Below are positions 8,129 through 16,675 of a stretch of 64,000 bases of DNA, in pieces. The stretch is taken from the NCBI GenBank assembly GCA_020025545.1, contig JAHHRX010000005.1:1-64000 (forward strand). Reading direction: 5' to 3'. The position numbers and the translations under genes were made by a program. The notes under the pieces were generated by a model. The model ran no database searches and was not told the DNA's origin. It saw nothing but the letters and a program-made list of their open reading frames with translations. Source of the DNA: Oscillospiraceae bacterium (GTDB taxonomy: Bacteria > Bacillota > Clostridia > Oscillospirales > Oscillospiraceae). Position 1 is the first letter of the stretch; the number at the start of each line of letters is the position of its first letter.

Positions 8129-9215
8129 ACGATTCATCCTCCTGCCGGAGTACTTGTCTGACCATCCGGGCAAATGCTTCCAGCGTAAATCCTTTCTGCT
8201 CCAGCTGTTCCTCTTTGCTGACCTTCTGATACTTTTGGAAAGAAAGTATCTTTTCAGCCCATACGGAAGCGTCACAGTTTAAGCTCATAAAAGTGATAAT
8301 ATCCGTGAGATTTGCCTCCGGACTAACCGTATCGGAAACAACACAGGGAATACCGGCTGCCTGTGCCTCTACCAGCGAAAAAGGAAGTCCCTCAAACAGG
8401 GACGGCATAACAACCACATCCAGTGCCTGATAAATCACAGGCATATCGTTTCTGGAACCCAGAAACGATACCTTATCATCCATATTTTTTTCGTGAACCT
8501 TTTCACGGATGGAATCCATCAGCTGGCCGGTTCCGCACAGCACCAAATGGGCATCTGCTTTTTTGAGAACCTCTGCAAATACCTCAATCAGGAACTTATG
8601 GTTCTTTTCCGGGCTGAATCTTGCGACGCTTCCGATCACAAATTCATTTTCTAGACCCAGCATTTTTTTCGCCTGCCGCTGTTTTTCCATGTCCGGCGCA
8701 TAAACAGCCGTGTCTACGGCGTTGGGAAAAAGCACCACATCCCGGTCATTTTCCCCGAAAAACCAAGCCGCTGCCTCTTTAGAACACGCGGCCTTTACAT
8801 CTGCAAGGCGATTGATACGGGCACGGTTGGCGGTATGCATCACAAGGGTCAGAAAGTTTCCCATGTTTTTGGACTGGTGGCTGTGGACAATCACCTTTTT
8901 TACCCCATGTTTCTTTGCGGATTTGATGGAGTAAATAGAACTCAGGGTTGTTTTGTTGAACCAGAATACATCATATGCCCCTTGCGCAAACACCGCATCA
9001 ATTTCTGCATAGAATTTTTTCACGCTCTGATAGCGAGGCGTGACCCGATGGATCTTGCAGCCCTGTGCCAGAAACTCCTCTTCATAGGGAATATGGGCAT
9101 CGACGGTGATGAAATCGACTTGATAGTCCTCTTTCAGAACAGTGTACAGCAAATGCACATAGGTTTCAACACCGCCCAGATTGCCGCTCATTCCTTCAAT
9201 TAAAATCTTTTTCAT
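8118..9215 (-). CDS. Glycosyltransferase, GT4-like (GT-B fold)
   Basis: 365-residue cytoplasmic or membrane-associated retaining glycosyltransferase. It has the GT-B N-terminal start (KKILIEGMSGNLGGVETYV) and a C-terminal donor-binding domain with FVIGSVARFSPEKNHKFLI, LCGTGQL, and the SLFEGLPFSLVEAQAAGIPC motif containing the EX7E pair. It resembles EpsF-type enzymes of exopolysaccharide loci. It starts 27 bases after the preceding GT2 stop with a GAGG site, and overlaps licD at its 3' end. Donor and acceptor sugars cannot be predicted. Confidence 0.93.
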   Translation of the reverse strand: MKKILIEGMSGNLGGVETYVHLLYTVLKEDYQVDFITVDAHIPYEEEFLAQGCKIHRVTPRYQSVKKFYAEIDAVFAQGAYDVFWFNKTTLSSIYSIKSAKKHGVKKVIVHSHQSKNMGNFLTLVMHTANRARINRLADVKAACSKEAAAWFFGENDRDVVLFPNAVDTAVYAPDMEKQRQAKKMLGLENEFVIGSVARFSPEKNHKFLIEVFAEVLKKADAHLVLCGTGQLMDSIREKVHEKNMDDKVSFLGSRNDMPVIYQALDVVVMPSLFEGLPFSLVEAQAAGIPCVVSDTVSPEANLTDIITFMSLNCDASVWAEKILSFQKYQKVSKEEQLEQKGFTLEAFARMVRQVLRQEDESYVS

Positions 9216-9241
9216 GACAGTTTTTCCTCACCGCTCCGTTT

Positions 9242-10222
9242 CTATCTTTTTGCTCCTGATATCAGACACATCAGCAGATGCATAGCGGTCAGCATCCGGT
9301 GTCTCATCAGGAACTGCGCTGCTCTCTGCTTCATTTCAGGCATTTTTGCCGTTGCCAAAGCATCCCGTACATGGGAATTGTCAGCCCACTTCTTGAGGAC
9401 AGCCTTTTTCTCCTTGCTGCTCATTCCCTCCGTGCTGTAGCACTGGGAAAGGCCATGAAAGAGGAATTTCAGGAATATTGCGCTGATATGGGTTTCTGCC
9501 AGCGTTCCCAGATGGACTTCCTCTTTGAATTCCATGCTTTTCAAATAGAGGCGCTGGGCAATTTCAATGGCATCCGGGCGTTTTTTCTGCACCAGCCCGG
9601 TGTCCAGACACTCATAGAAATACAGCGCTTCCGGCACGAAGGCCACGCTGCTGCAATGGCGCATATATTCCAGATTGAACAGCAGATCCTCTCCCATAGA
9701 GAGGTCTTCCGGAAAACCGTTTTGAATTTTTTCTCTTCTGTAAAGCTTATTGCAGGGGGAATTCAGCAGGTAGCACTCGAAAATATCCGGGTACTCTTTT
9801 TCCAGATTCTCCATCGCTACCGTCTTACGAATCCTGGGCAAATTGCGTCTCTCCCCGCCGGGATTGACTTCCGTCAGTCCGCAGATCACCAGATCGGCAT
9901 TCTCCGCTTCCATAGCGGAGAGCAGGGTCTCCATCATATTATCCCGCATATAATCATCGCTGTCTGCAAATTCCACATACTGCCCTTTGGCAAGACTGAG
10001 TCCCCAGTTGCGTGTAGCGGATACTCCGGCATTCTCATGGGTAAAGGCATGAACTCTGCTGTCCTGTCCCGCATATTTTTTGCATATTTCATAGCTGTTA
10101 TCCAAAGAACCGTCATCCAGCAGAAGCAGTTCAAAATCTTCATAAGTCTGTGCCAAAATGCTCTCGATACACCGGGGCAGCTGTGCTGAAGCGTTATATA
10201 CCGGAACAACCACACTGATCAT
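9242..10222 (-). CDS. Glycosyltransferase family 2
   Basis: 326-residue GT-A glycosyltransferase. The N-terminal domain shows MISVVVPVYNASAQLPRCIE, LLLLDDGSLDNS, and the metal-binding EFADSDDYM (DXD-like) motif. The start at 10222 (ATG) has GAGGAG about ten bases upstream; upstream in-frame methionines lack a ribosome binding site. It overlaps the 3' end of the Wzy-like gene by 29 bases, so the two are translationally coupled. Its likely job is adding one sugar of the repeat unit on the cytoplasmic face. Confidence 0.93.
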   Translation of the reverse strand: MISVVVPVYNASAQLPRCIESILAQTYEDFELLLLDDGSLDNSYEICKKYAGQDSRVHAFTHENAGVSATRNWGLSLAKGQYVEFADSDDYMRDNMMETLLSAMEAENADLVICGLTEVNPGGERRNLPRIRKTVAMENLEKEYPDIFECYLLNSPCNKLYRREKIQNGFPEDLSMGEDLLFNLEYMRHCSSVAFVPEALYFYECLDTGLVQKKRPDAIEIAQRLYLKSMEFKEEVHLGTLAETHISAIFLKFLFHGLSQCYSTEGMSSKEKKAVLKKWADNSHVRDALATAKMPEMKQRAAQFLMRHRMLTAMHLLMCLISGAKR

Positions 10223-11576
10223 TTGTTTCACGCTCCTCAGCAAAGTAAAGGACATAGCCCGCCACAATCCAAAACAGGACACTCATCAGGCTCAGAGACA
10301 ATGCGATCCTGCTTTCTACGAGATCTCCCACCAGCCATGCAGGAATACAGGTCGCCAGATATTTTACCGATGTGGGTATTTGCTTGCTGCAGTATATTTT
10401 CAGAACTTTCAGCAGCAGAAATACAATCAGCACCGCAAACAATATAAATCCTGCAATTCCGCCAGATACCAGCACGGTCAAATAAATATTATGAAGGCCG
10501 CCGCCTGCGGTATTTCCATAATCATATTTTGAAAGCTTCTCTTTCAATGCATCGTCAATACTTCTATATCCGACACCGAAAACAGGGGATTTCCGGTATT
10601 CCTCCAGGCCGATTTTCCAAAGGCCTACTCTTCCGGTTGTAAAATCCGATTTTCCTCCATTGGTGGGATCCCGGTCGACAGGAATATTGTTATGACTGGT
10701 TCCTGTGTCCGAGGTACTTTCAGAATGCAGGCTATCCGCAATTTTTGCCGTTGTGTTTCTCAAAAGCTTAGAAGAGCTTACTAAAACCGCTGCGCAAATC
10801 ACCAGCAGAAGCACCTTGCAGGCCAGCTCCTTGACTTTTCCCAGGGACGGCTTATTCCACACAAACAGGAAGTAGAGAACCGCAAACGCCAGAGCGCTGA
10901 CCCATGAACCTCTGCTTTGCACCAGACTGAAACACCAGAACTGTACAAACAGGTTCAGAATCAGAAAAATTTTCTCGCGGCCAGCCTTTTTAAGCAAGAA
11001 AAATGTAAAAATGACAGAAATGTAATTGATCGTTCCGCCGGTATTGGGATTGTAAATTCCGCCTAACTGTCCGCCGCTGATCCCATAGAAATAAGATCCT
11101 CCGCTAACATGTTTCGTACCGGGAAAGGAATAAAAATAGATTCCCAGATTGATAACCGCAAACACAAAGGAAACTGTCACCATCGCATACATAAGATATG
11201 TAAGTTCCTTGCGGATTTCCTCCGGACGCATCTTGCTGTCGCAGTAGGTCATCATAAAATATAGCGAAACGGTATAGCCCAGAATCAAAAGCTCATTGAT
11301 AAAATGGCGCTGTATATTGAGCAGGATCGTAATCAGATATGAACCGCAAAAAAGTGCCATCATAAGATATTCTTTCGCTCTGTAATGTTTCCTGTCTGTC
11401 AATAACAGGTATAGTGAAAGCACCAAGGTCCACGCACAAACCAATTTCTTGCTGAAATACAGCCGATCATGCAGCATGGGAATTGAGATCAGCATGGCAT
11501 AAACAAGGAGCATCATTTTCGTTGCAAAAACAATACTGTTTTTTTTGCCTGATAGACTTTCTGTAATTTTTGACAT
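10194..11576 (-). CDS. O-antigen ligase/polymerase-like membrane protein (Wzy-type)
   Basis: 460-residue polytopic membrane protein with about ten to twelve predicted helices and the Wzy_C/O-antigen-ligase pattern. There is a large extracytoplasmic loop after the SRGSWVSALAFAVLYF helix and a GVGYRS motif before the C-terminal helices. In Wzx/Wzy systems such a protein polymerises repeat units on the outer face of the membrane. It lies 16 bases downstream of the CDP-glycerol glycerophosphotransferase, within the operon. The family also includes ligases that transfer finished glycans to acceptors, and sequence alone does not settle which. Confidence 0.87.
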   Translation of the reverse strand: MSKITESLSGKKNSIVFATKMMLLVYAMLISIPMLHDRLYFSKKLVCAWTLVLSLYLLLTDRKHYRAKEYLMMALFCGSYLITILLNIQRHFINELLILGYTVSLYFMMTYCDSKMRPEEIRKELTYLMYAMVTVSFVFAVINLGIYFYSFPGTKHVSGGSYFYGISGGQLGGIYNPNTGGTINYISVIFTFFLLKKAGREKIFLILNLFVQFWCFSLVQSRGSWVSALAFAVLYFLFVWNKPSLGKVKELACKVLLLVICAAVLVSSSKLLRNTTAKIADSLHSESTSDTGTSHNNIPVDRDPTNGGKSDFTTGRVGLWKIGLEEYRKSPVFGVGYRSIDDALKEKLSKYDYGNTAGGGLHNIYLTVLVSGGIAGFILFAVLIVFLLLKVLKIYCSKQIPTSVKYLATCIPAWLVGDLVESRIALSLSLMSVLFWIVAGYVLYFAEERETNDQCGCSGI

Positions 11577-11592
11577 TCTTAGCTTTCCTTTT

Positions 11593-12792
11593 TTACTTTA
11601 TATTTTTAATTGCCAGATAATTGCGTTCGCAATTATGGGTGTCGTACAACGGGAAAAACGCCTCTTCCCGCTGTCTGTACATGGGCTCGTCAGCCAGACC
11701 GTTTTCCATGAAATGCTCCAGATTCCGGCAGACCTCCTCCAGCGTTGCGCAAAAAGGTCCGAATCCATCTTCCTTATAGCTGAAATACCCTTCCGGATAC
11801 TGTCCCCTGCGGAACTTTTCCTCATCGAACTGATAGTAGAGCATAGGCTTGCGCATATAGGCAAAATCCATGGAAATACTGGAATAATCCGTAATCAGGA
11901 AAGCTGAGTTCTTCAAAAGCTCCTGCACATCGTATTTTCTCCAGTCTGCAATGGTGATCCGCCCGGACGCAGTGGAAAATTCGTTTAGATACTGCTGCAT
12001 ATTGCGATGAGGATAGAACAAAATCCGCATATCATACTGATCCAGCAGTTCGCTGATTTTTTCACTGTTCAAAAATTCATTCCAACGCTGAAAATACTCC
12101 GTACTGGTAAAGTCGGACATATCATCCAGCTGCTTCGACTTTGAGGTGGGTGTTGCGATCCACTCCCGCCATGTGGGCATCACAAGGATCTGGTTTTTCA
12201 CAACCTTAAAATCATGGAGCCCGTCAAACCTGGCAAGCCCCAAATATTGCACGGCCTCAGGCGGATAGCCAAAAGTATCCCGGATATATTCATATTCCCG
12301 CTTGGCACCGCACACAAAAAGGCTCATTTTTGTGGCTTCGTAATACAGCCACGGAAGATCGTTGACAATCACCCCATGCTGAAGAAATGCCCGCTTATTT
12401 TTAAGCAGTCCCGATACCTCCAGCACATAGCAAATCGCAGCGTTGGGCTTGCCGCCCTTCTGGGAGCTGATATTTTTCTGCGCCGCCAAATAGTAGACCC
12501 AGTGACGGTATCCGCCGAACTGGATTACTTCGCCCAGATTTTCCACCCGCTTATAATCCGGAGATTTTTTGTTGATGGCATATACGCAGTCCTGTTCCGG
12601 ATGCTGCATCCGTATATACTTATAAAGCCAGTAGCCATTATCCCGGGCTTCATTGCAGTCCTCGCAAATCAGCCACATTTCCGGTCTCTTTTTTCTCAGC
12701 AGCAAAGCCTGAGGAATCGCTGCTAAAAAGGTGAATCCTGCCAGAATATCCCGCCATTTCACCCGTTCAAATTTTTCCCTTAAACCACCCAC
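11593..12792 (-). CDS. CDP-glycerol glycerophosphotransferase family protein (TagB/TagF-like)
   Basis: 399-residue GT-B-like enzyme that would transfer glycerol-phosphate (or a related alditol phosphate) from a CDP-linked donor to a glycan or teichoic primer at the membrane. Family marks are FLQHGVIVNDL, YLGLARFDG, MPTWREW, FYPHRNMQ and the C-terminal LITDYSSISMDFAYMRKPMLYY. I place the start at the GTG at 12792, nine bases after AGAGG; an ATG at 12801 directly abuts that site. With LicD it suggests a phosphate-substituted polymer. The TagD-like cytidylyltransferase domain at 50.4 kb could make the donor. Confidence 0.9.
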   Translation of the reverse strand: MGGLREKFERVKWRDILAGFTFLAAIPQALLLRKKRPEMWLICEDCNEARDNGYWLYKYIRMQHPEQDCVYAINKKSPDYKRVENLGEVIQFGGYRHWVYYLAAQKNISSQKGGKPNAAICYVLEVSGLLKNKRAFLQHGVIVNDLPWLYYEATKMSLFVCGAKREYEYIRDTFGYPPEAVQYLGLARFDGLHDFKVVKNQILVMPTWREWIATPTSKSKQLDDMSDFTSTEYFQRWNEFLNSEKISELLDQYDMRILFYPHRNMQQYLNEFSTASGRITIADWRKYDVQELLKNSAFLITDYSSISMDFAYMRKPMLYYQFDEEKFRRGQYPEGYFSYKEDGFGPFCATLEEVCRNLEHFMENGLADEPMYRQREEAFFPLYDTHNCERNYLAIKNIK

Positions 12793-12867
12793 GGTAACCA
12801 TCCTCTGTTTTTATAACTTTGCAATCGCATAATTTTGCCGGAAACAGCATTGTCAGCACAATGTTTT

Positions 12868-12896
12868 GTTATAACACGCAATTGTGAACGATTCAA
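12868..12896 (-). promoter_or_regulatory. Possible internal promoter before the glycerophosphotransferase gene
   Basis: Minus-strand TTGAAT, 17 bases, TATAAC in the 133-bp gap between the first GT2 gene and the glycerophosphotransferase gene. No other feature is seen in this gap. Confidence 0.5.
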
Positions 12897-12925
12897 GTAT
12901 GCGTAATCGTATCTGTTTCTGTTTT

Positions 12926-13945
12926 TTATTGCTCCTGTCTTACTTTTTTGGCAAAGGATGGCATTTTCAGCAGTCCCACCAGTGTGCCCACGCCATAACT
13001 CACATGGAGCAGCAAAAACAGAAACGGCATCAAAATACTAAACGCATTGCCTTTTCCCTTGGCAATACTAAGCACCGTTCCAAGAATGGCAAATATGCCA
13101 TACGCTCCCCACATCAGAGCAGTAAGCAGATGAAATCCAAACAGGCTCAGCAGTGTAGTACCAAAAATTGCCAGCACAAAGGCAGCCGGGACCAGATGAT
13201 AGACTGAAATACACCCCGGGCAAACGCCGAGGGTAAGTGCAATCCAGTAGCCGTTGGAATACTTCTGCCGGATCATTCGGCGCAAAGTGTTGCGGGCATA
13301 CTGATAGGAAATAATATCCGGGTCAAAGCAAATCTTATAGCCCGCCATTCGCATCCGATAATTCATCTCATTATCCTCTGTACGGGCCAGCTTTTCGTTG
13401 AAAAGCCCCACTTCATCAAACAGCTCACGACGATAAGCCGCATGGAACATGGTCTTCACATACTGCCTCTGTGTGCCTCGTCTGCTGACATTGAAGCTGC
13501 TGCCGAAAAGCGAATTTTCAACCTCCAGCAATACATCGCCCCACTGGGAGTTATTGGCACTGATACAAGGACGGACACCGCCCGTAATCTTCTCTCCGCT
13601 CTGGTGAAGATTCATATTCTTTTCCACAAAATCAACCGGAATATGCGCATGCGCATCCACACGGATGACCACATCTCCGGTCGCACTGATGATTGCCTTA
13701 TTCCATCCAAATGCCAAAATCTGTTTTGGATTTTCTTCCACCCGAACAGCAATATATTCACTCTGATATTTCTGTACAAAGTTTTCCATTACTTTGCGAG
13801 TATCATCGGTAGACATACTATCCACCAAAACAATCTCCGTTTTCTCTTTAGGATAGCTCTGCTGCAAAAAATCGTTCAGCAGATTGGGAAGAAAATCCTC
13901 TTCATTGCGTGCCACTACGCAAAGGGATACTGTTTCTACACTCAA
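12926..13945 (-). CDS. Glycosyltransferase family 2, ExoA-like, with C-terminal membrane helices
   Basis: 339-residue GT2 enzyme similar in layout to succinoglycan ExoA. It has an N-terminal GT-A domain (SLCVVARNEEDFLPNLL, EIVLVDSMSTDDT, VIRVDAHAHI as the DXD-type site, and an ED in RTEDNEMNYRMR) followed by three to four C-terminal hydrophobic segments that anchor it in the membrane. The start is a TTG at 13945 preceded by GGAGGT six bases upstream. It is the first gene after the locus promoter at 14134-14162 and a structured leader of about 180 bases. Confidence 0.92.
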   Translation of the reverse strand: MSVETVSLCVVARNEEDFLPNLLNDFLQQSYPKEKTEIVLVDSMSTDDTRKVMENFVQKYQSEYIAVRVEENPKQILAFGWNKAIISATGDVVIRVDAHAHIPVDFVEKNMNLHQSGEKITGGVRPCISANNSQWGDVLLEVENSLFGSSFNVSRRGTQRQYVKTMFHAAYRRELFDEVGLFNEKLARTEDNEMNYRMRMAGYKICFDPDIISYQYARNTLRRMIRQKYSNGYWIALTLGVCPGCISVYHLVPAAFVLAIFGTTLLSLFGFHLLTALMWGAYGIFAILGTVLSIAKGKGNAFSILMPFLFLLLHVSYGVGTLVGLLKMPSFAKKVRQEQ

Positions 13946-14040
13946 TGGGTTACCTCCGTAGAAATTATAAATTGCTTACTATCATTGCTTCGGTAAAGCA
14001 GAAAGCATCTGTCCTGCTGACCTTGATTTTTTGTAAAAAT

Positions 14041-14111
14041 GCCTATAGGCTGAAATATGCCGCAAATGCGGCATAAACAGGAAATATCGCAGCCGGCAGA
14101 TTTTTGGCTGC
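14041..14111 (-). promoter_or_regulatory. Structured leader RNA of the polysaccharide operon
   Basis: Between the start site (about 14127) and the TTG at 13945 the transcript can form GCAGCC/GGCTGC (14089-14111), a 9-bp TATGCCGCA/TGCGGCATA hairpin (14056-14075) and GCCTATAGGC followed by ATTTTT (14041-14050). Such leaders often host antitermination or attenuation of long polysaccharide operons. No known riboswitch class was recognised. Confidence 0.45.
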
Positions 14112-14133
14112 AGTAGCCGTTTATATCACGCCC

Positions 14134-14162
14134 AGTATACCTTTTCCGCCGGAGCTTGTCAA
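14134..14162 (-). promoter_or_regulatory. Consensus sigma-A promoter of the polysaccharide operon
   Basis: Minus-strand TTGACA (14157-14162), exact 17-base spacer, TATACT (14134-14139). It precedes the first glycosyltransferase by about 180 bases. The AT-rich stretch 14163-14290 upstream contains no gene. Confidence 0.88.
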
Positions 14163-14301
14163 TGTTTTCTTCATTTTTCCTCTGTTCTATCAATATTTAT
14201 TACCCATATTATGTGCAATTTTGTAATATTTTAGAATTTTTCTTCACAAAGGTAGGCTGTACCGGCAGAGTATCCGTTTTCCGCTGCTGAATGGAAATTA
14301 T

Positions 14302-14336
14302 AAAAAAGCAGCCGCTGCCCCTTCGGGCAGCGGCTG
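14302..14336 (-). terminator. Intrinsic terminator of the SDR gene
   Basis: AGCCGCTGCCC pairs with GGGCAGCGGCT across a short loop; on the minus strand it is followed by TTTTTT. Confidence 0.9.
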
Positions 14337-14350
14337 GCAAAGATGCTGTT

Positions 14351-15097
14351 TTAGGTGGTGGCGAGGCCGTCAACGCTGAGGGTCACGCCGGTGATATAGG
14401 ACGCTTCATCGGATGCAAGGAACAAAAGAGCATTTGCAATGTCCTCGGGCTGTCCCAGACGGTGCAGCGGAATTTGGGCAATCAGAGGCGCGATCATATG
14501 CTCCGGTACGGCCTTCATCATATCCGTCTCTGTAATTCCGGGAGCCACAGCGTTGACCCGGATGCCCTTGGGGCCCAGCTCCCGGGCCAGCGAACGGGTC
14601 ATACCGTTGACTGCGTACTTGGAAGTGGGGTATGCAACACCGCTGGGCTGACCGTAAATGCTCACCATGGAGGATACATTCAGGATCACGCCGCTGCCCA
14701 TTTTGTCCATGATCTCTGCCACGACGCGGCTGCAGTTAAATGTACCCAGCACATTCAAATCCATGACTTTTCGGAACAATTCCTCCGTATACTCCGTAAA
14801 GGGAGTGCTGTCGGAAATGCCGGCATTATTAACGAGAACATCGATCCTGCCGTATTTTTCCGCAACCGCTCCAAGCTGCTCCCGAACCTGCTGATAGTCC
14901 GCAAGATTAGGCCAGATCGCCTCCACATCGGAACCCGGGTATTCTTCCCGAAGCCGCTTGAGTGCCTTCTCTGCCGTTTCCTGGCGGCTGGCGCAGATAA
15001 CCACTTTGGCACCCTCCCGCAGGAAGGTCTGGGCGGTCGCAAAGCCGATACCACGGCTGCCGCCGGTAATGACGGCTACCTTGTCCTGTAATCTCAT
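14351..15097 (-). CDS. Short-chain dehydrogenase/reductase (FabG-like)
   Basis: 248-residue classical SDR oxidoreductase. It has the Rossmann TGGSRGIG motif (residues 12-19), NNAG, the catalytic Ser (NVSSM) and the YPTSK active-site Tyr/Lys pair, then PGITETDMM. The sequence is closest in pattern to 3-oxoacyl-ACP reductases (FabG), which reduce beta-ketoacyl-ACP with NADPH. No other fatty-acid genes are adjacent, so a role in some other ketone/alcohol conversion is equally possible. The ATG at 15097 follows AAGGAGG. A perfect CGTGACA-A-TGTCACG inverted repeat lies 61 bases upstream. Confidence 0.88.
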   Translation of the reverse strand: MRLQDKVAVITGGSRGIGFATAQTFLREGAKVVICASRQETAEKALKRLREEYPGSDVEAIWPNLADYQQVREQLGAVAEKYGRIDVLVNNAGISDSTPFTEYTEELFRKVMDLNVLGTFNCSRVVAEIMDKMGSGVILNVSSMVSIYGQPSGVAYPTSKYAVNGMTRSLARELGPKGIRVNAVAPGITETDMMKAVPEHMIAPLIAQIPLHRLGQPEDIANALLFLASDEASYITGVTLSVDGLATT

Positions 15098-15157
15098 AAT
15101 AATTTCCTCCTTGTCATTGGTTTTTTCTTTATTATATGGATATTTTTTGCATACATC

Positions 15158-15172
15158 CGTGACAATGTCACG
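15158..15172. promoter_or_regulatory. Perfect inverted repeat upstream of the SDR gene
   Basis: CGTGACA-A-TGTCACG, two 7-bp arms around one base, between the gdhA stop and the SDR start. There is no T-tract, so it looks like a dimeric repressor/activator site rather than a terminator. The cognate regulator is unknown. Confidence 0.4.
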
Positions 15173-15199
15173 AAATGCTCCATATTTTCTGTTTAACGG

Positions 15200-16534
15200 T
15201 TACACGATACCCTGTGCAGTCATCGCCTCGGCAACCTTCAGGAATCCGGCAATGTTGGCGCCCACAACATAGTTTCCGGGCATGCCGTATTCCTTTGCAG
15301 CTTCGTCCATAGCAGTGAAAATATGGGTCATGATACCTTTGAGTTGTTCGTCCACCTCTTCAAAGCTCCAGCCGAGCCGCTCGGAATTCTGGCTCATTTC
15401 CAAAGCGGATACTGCCACACCGCCGGCATTGGATGCCTTGCCGGGGCAGAACAGCACGCCATGGCTCTGAAGATAACCGGTCGCTTCCAGCGTAGTGGGC
15501 ATATTGGCACCCTCCGCCACGGCGATACAGCCGTTTTTCGCCAACAATTCGGCATCCTCCAGCTGCAATTCGTTCTGCGTTGCACAAGGCAGAGCCACAT
15601 CGCACTTGACGCTCCAGACGCCCTTACCCGCATGGTACCGGGCGCCGGGACGGGCAGCTGCATACTCGGTAAGTCTTGCCCGCTGTACTTCCTTTACCTG
15701 CTTAAGGAGCGCCACATCGATGCCATCGGGATCATAAATCCAGCCGGTGGAATCGGAGCAGGTCACGGGCTTCGCACCCAGCTGCCATGCCTTTTCGATG
15801 GCATAGGTGGCCACATTTCCGGCACCGGAAACCGCCACGATTTTCCCCGCAAGGCTGTGGCCGTTGGCCTTCAGAAGCTGTTCCGTAAGGTAGAGCAGGC
15901 CATAGCCGGTAGCCTCCCGGCGGGCAAGGCTGCCGCCGTAGCTGAGGCCCTTGCCGGTCAGCACGCCCTCATAGACGCCCCGGATCCGCTTATACTGACC
16001 GTAGAGGTAGCCGATCTCCCGGGCACCTACACCGATATCCCCCGCAGGCACATCCATATCCGCACCTACATATTTATAAAGCTCCGTCATAAAGCTCTGG
16101 CAGAACGCCATGATCTCCCGGTCGGATTTTCCCTTGGGGTCAAAATCCGCACCGCCCTTGCCGCCGCCGATGGGCAGTCCGGTGAGGGAATTTTTAAAAA
16201 TCTGCTCAAAGCCTAAAAATTTGATGATACCCTGATTGACACTGGGATGGAACCGCAGCCCGCCCTTATACGGGCCGATGGCATTATTATACTGGACACG
16301 GTAGCCGTTGTTTACCTGCACCTGTCCCTTGTCGTCCACCCAGCTGACCCGGAACTGAATCAGCCGATCCGGGGTGGTCAGCCGTTCCAAGAGGGCATTC
16401 CGGCGATATTCTTCTTCATTACGCTCAATCACCGGCCGCAGAGATTCCAAAACCTCCCTCACCGCCTGATGAAATTCCGGCTGTGCCGGATTTTTGGCAA
16501 TCACACCTGCCAATACTTCCTGTACATAATCCAT
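15200..16534 (-). CDS. gdhA: Glutamate dehydrogenase, NADP-type
   Basis: 444-residue hexameric-type glutamate dehydrogenase, interconverting 2-oxoglutarate plus ammonia and glutamate. It shows PYKGGLRFHPSV, the catalytic Lys region LPIGGGKGGADFDPKGKS, DVPAGDIGVGAREIGY, the nucleotide-binding VSGAGNVATYA segment, and a full-length C-terminus. Length and motifs match the NADP-dependent small-hexamer class usual in Clostridia, although coenzyme choice is an inference. The ATG at 16534 follows AGGAGG. A likely promoter lies at 16583-16611. Confidence 0.96.
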   Translation of the reverse strand: MDYVQEVLAGVIAKNPAQPEFHQAVREVLESLRPVIERNEEEYRRNALLERLTTPDRLIQFRVSWVDDKGQVQVNNGYRVQYNNAIGPYKGGLRFHPSVNQGIIKFLGFEQIFKNSLTGLPIGGGKGGADFDPKGKSDREIMAFCQSFMTELYKYVGADMDVPAGDIGVGAREIGYLYGQYKRIRGVYEGVLTGKGLSYGGSLARREATGYGLLYLTEQLLKANGHSLAGKIVAVSGAGNVATYAIEKAWQLGAKPVTCSDSTGWIYDPDGIDVALLKQVKEVQRARLTEYAAARPGARYHAGKGVWSVKCDVALPCATQNELQLEDAELLAKNGCIAVAEGANMPTTLEATGYLQSHGVLFCPGKASNAGGVAVSALEMSQNSERLGWSFEEVDEQLKGIMTHIFTAMDEAAKEYGMPGNYVVGANIAGFLKVAEAMTAQGIV

Positions 16535-16582
16535 ATCTTGTTCCTCCTGAACACCGGGCTGCGCCCTGCTGAGATTGCGGGT

Positions 16583-16611
16583 ATTTTAGCACACTGTTTA
16601 TGTCTGCACAA
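16583..16611 (-). promoter_or_regulatory. Likely gdhA promoter
   Basis: Minus-strand TTGTGC, 17 bases, TAAAAT, about 50 bases upstream of the gdhA ATG. Confidence 0.6.
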
Positions 16612-16635
16612 CAAAAATTTTGTCGTCACAGCAAA

Positions 16636-16666
16636 ATATCGGTACAGATAAACTCTGTACCGATAT
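16636..16666 (-). terminator. Terminator of the tldD-pmbA operon
   Basis: A perfect 13-bp stem (ATATCGGTACAGA / TCTGTACCGATAT) with a five-base loop, followed on the minus strand by TTTTG, 10 bases beyond the pmbA stop. Confidence 0.75.
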
Positions 16667-16675
16667 TGCCGGATC

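Noticed and set aside
13942..14193. 83-codon minus-strand frame in the polysaccharide leader
   Set aside because: It spans the promoter, so its start would not be transcribed, and it has no family match.
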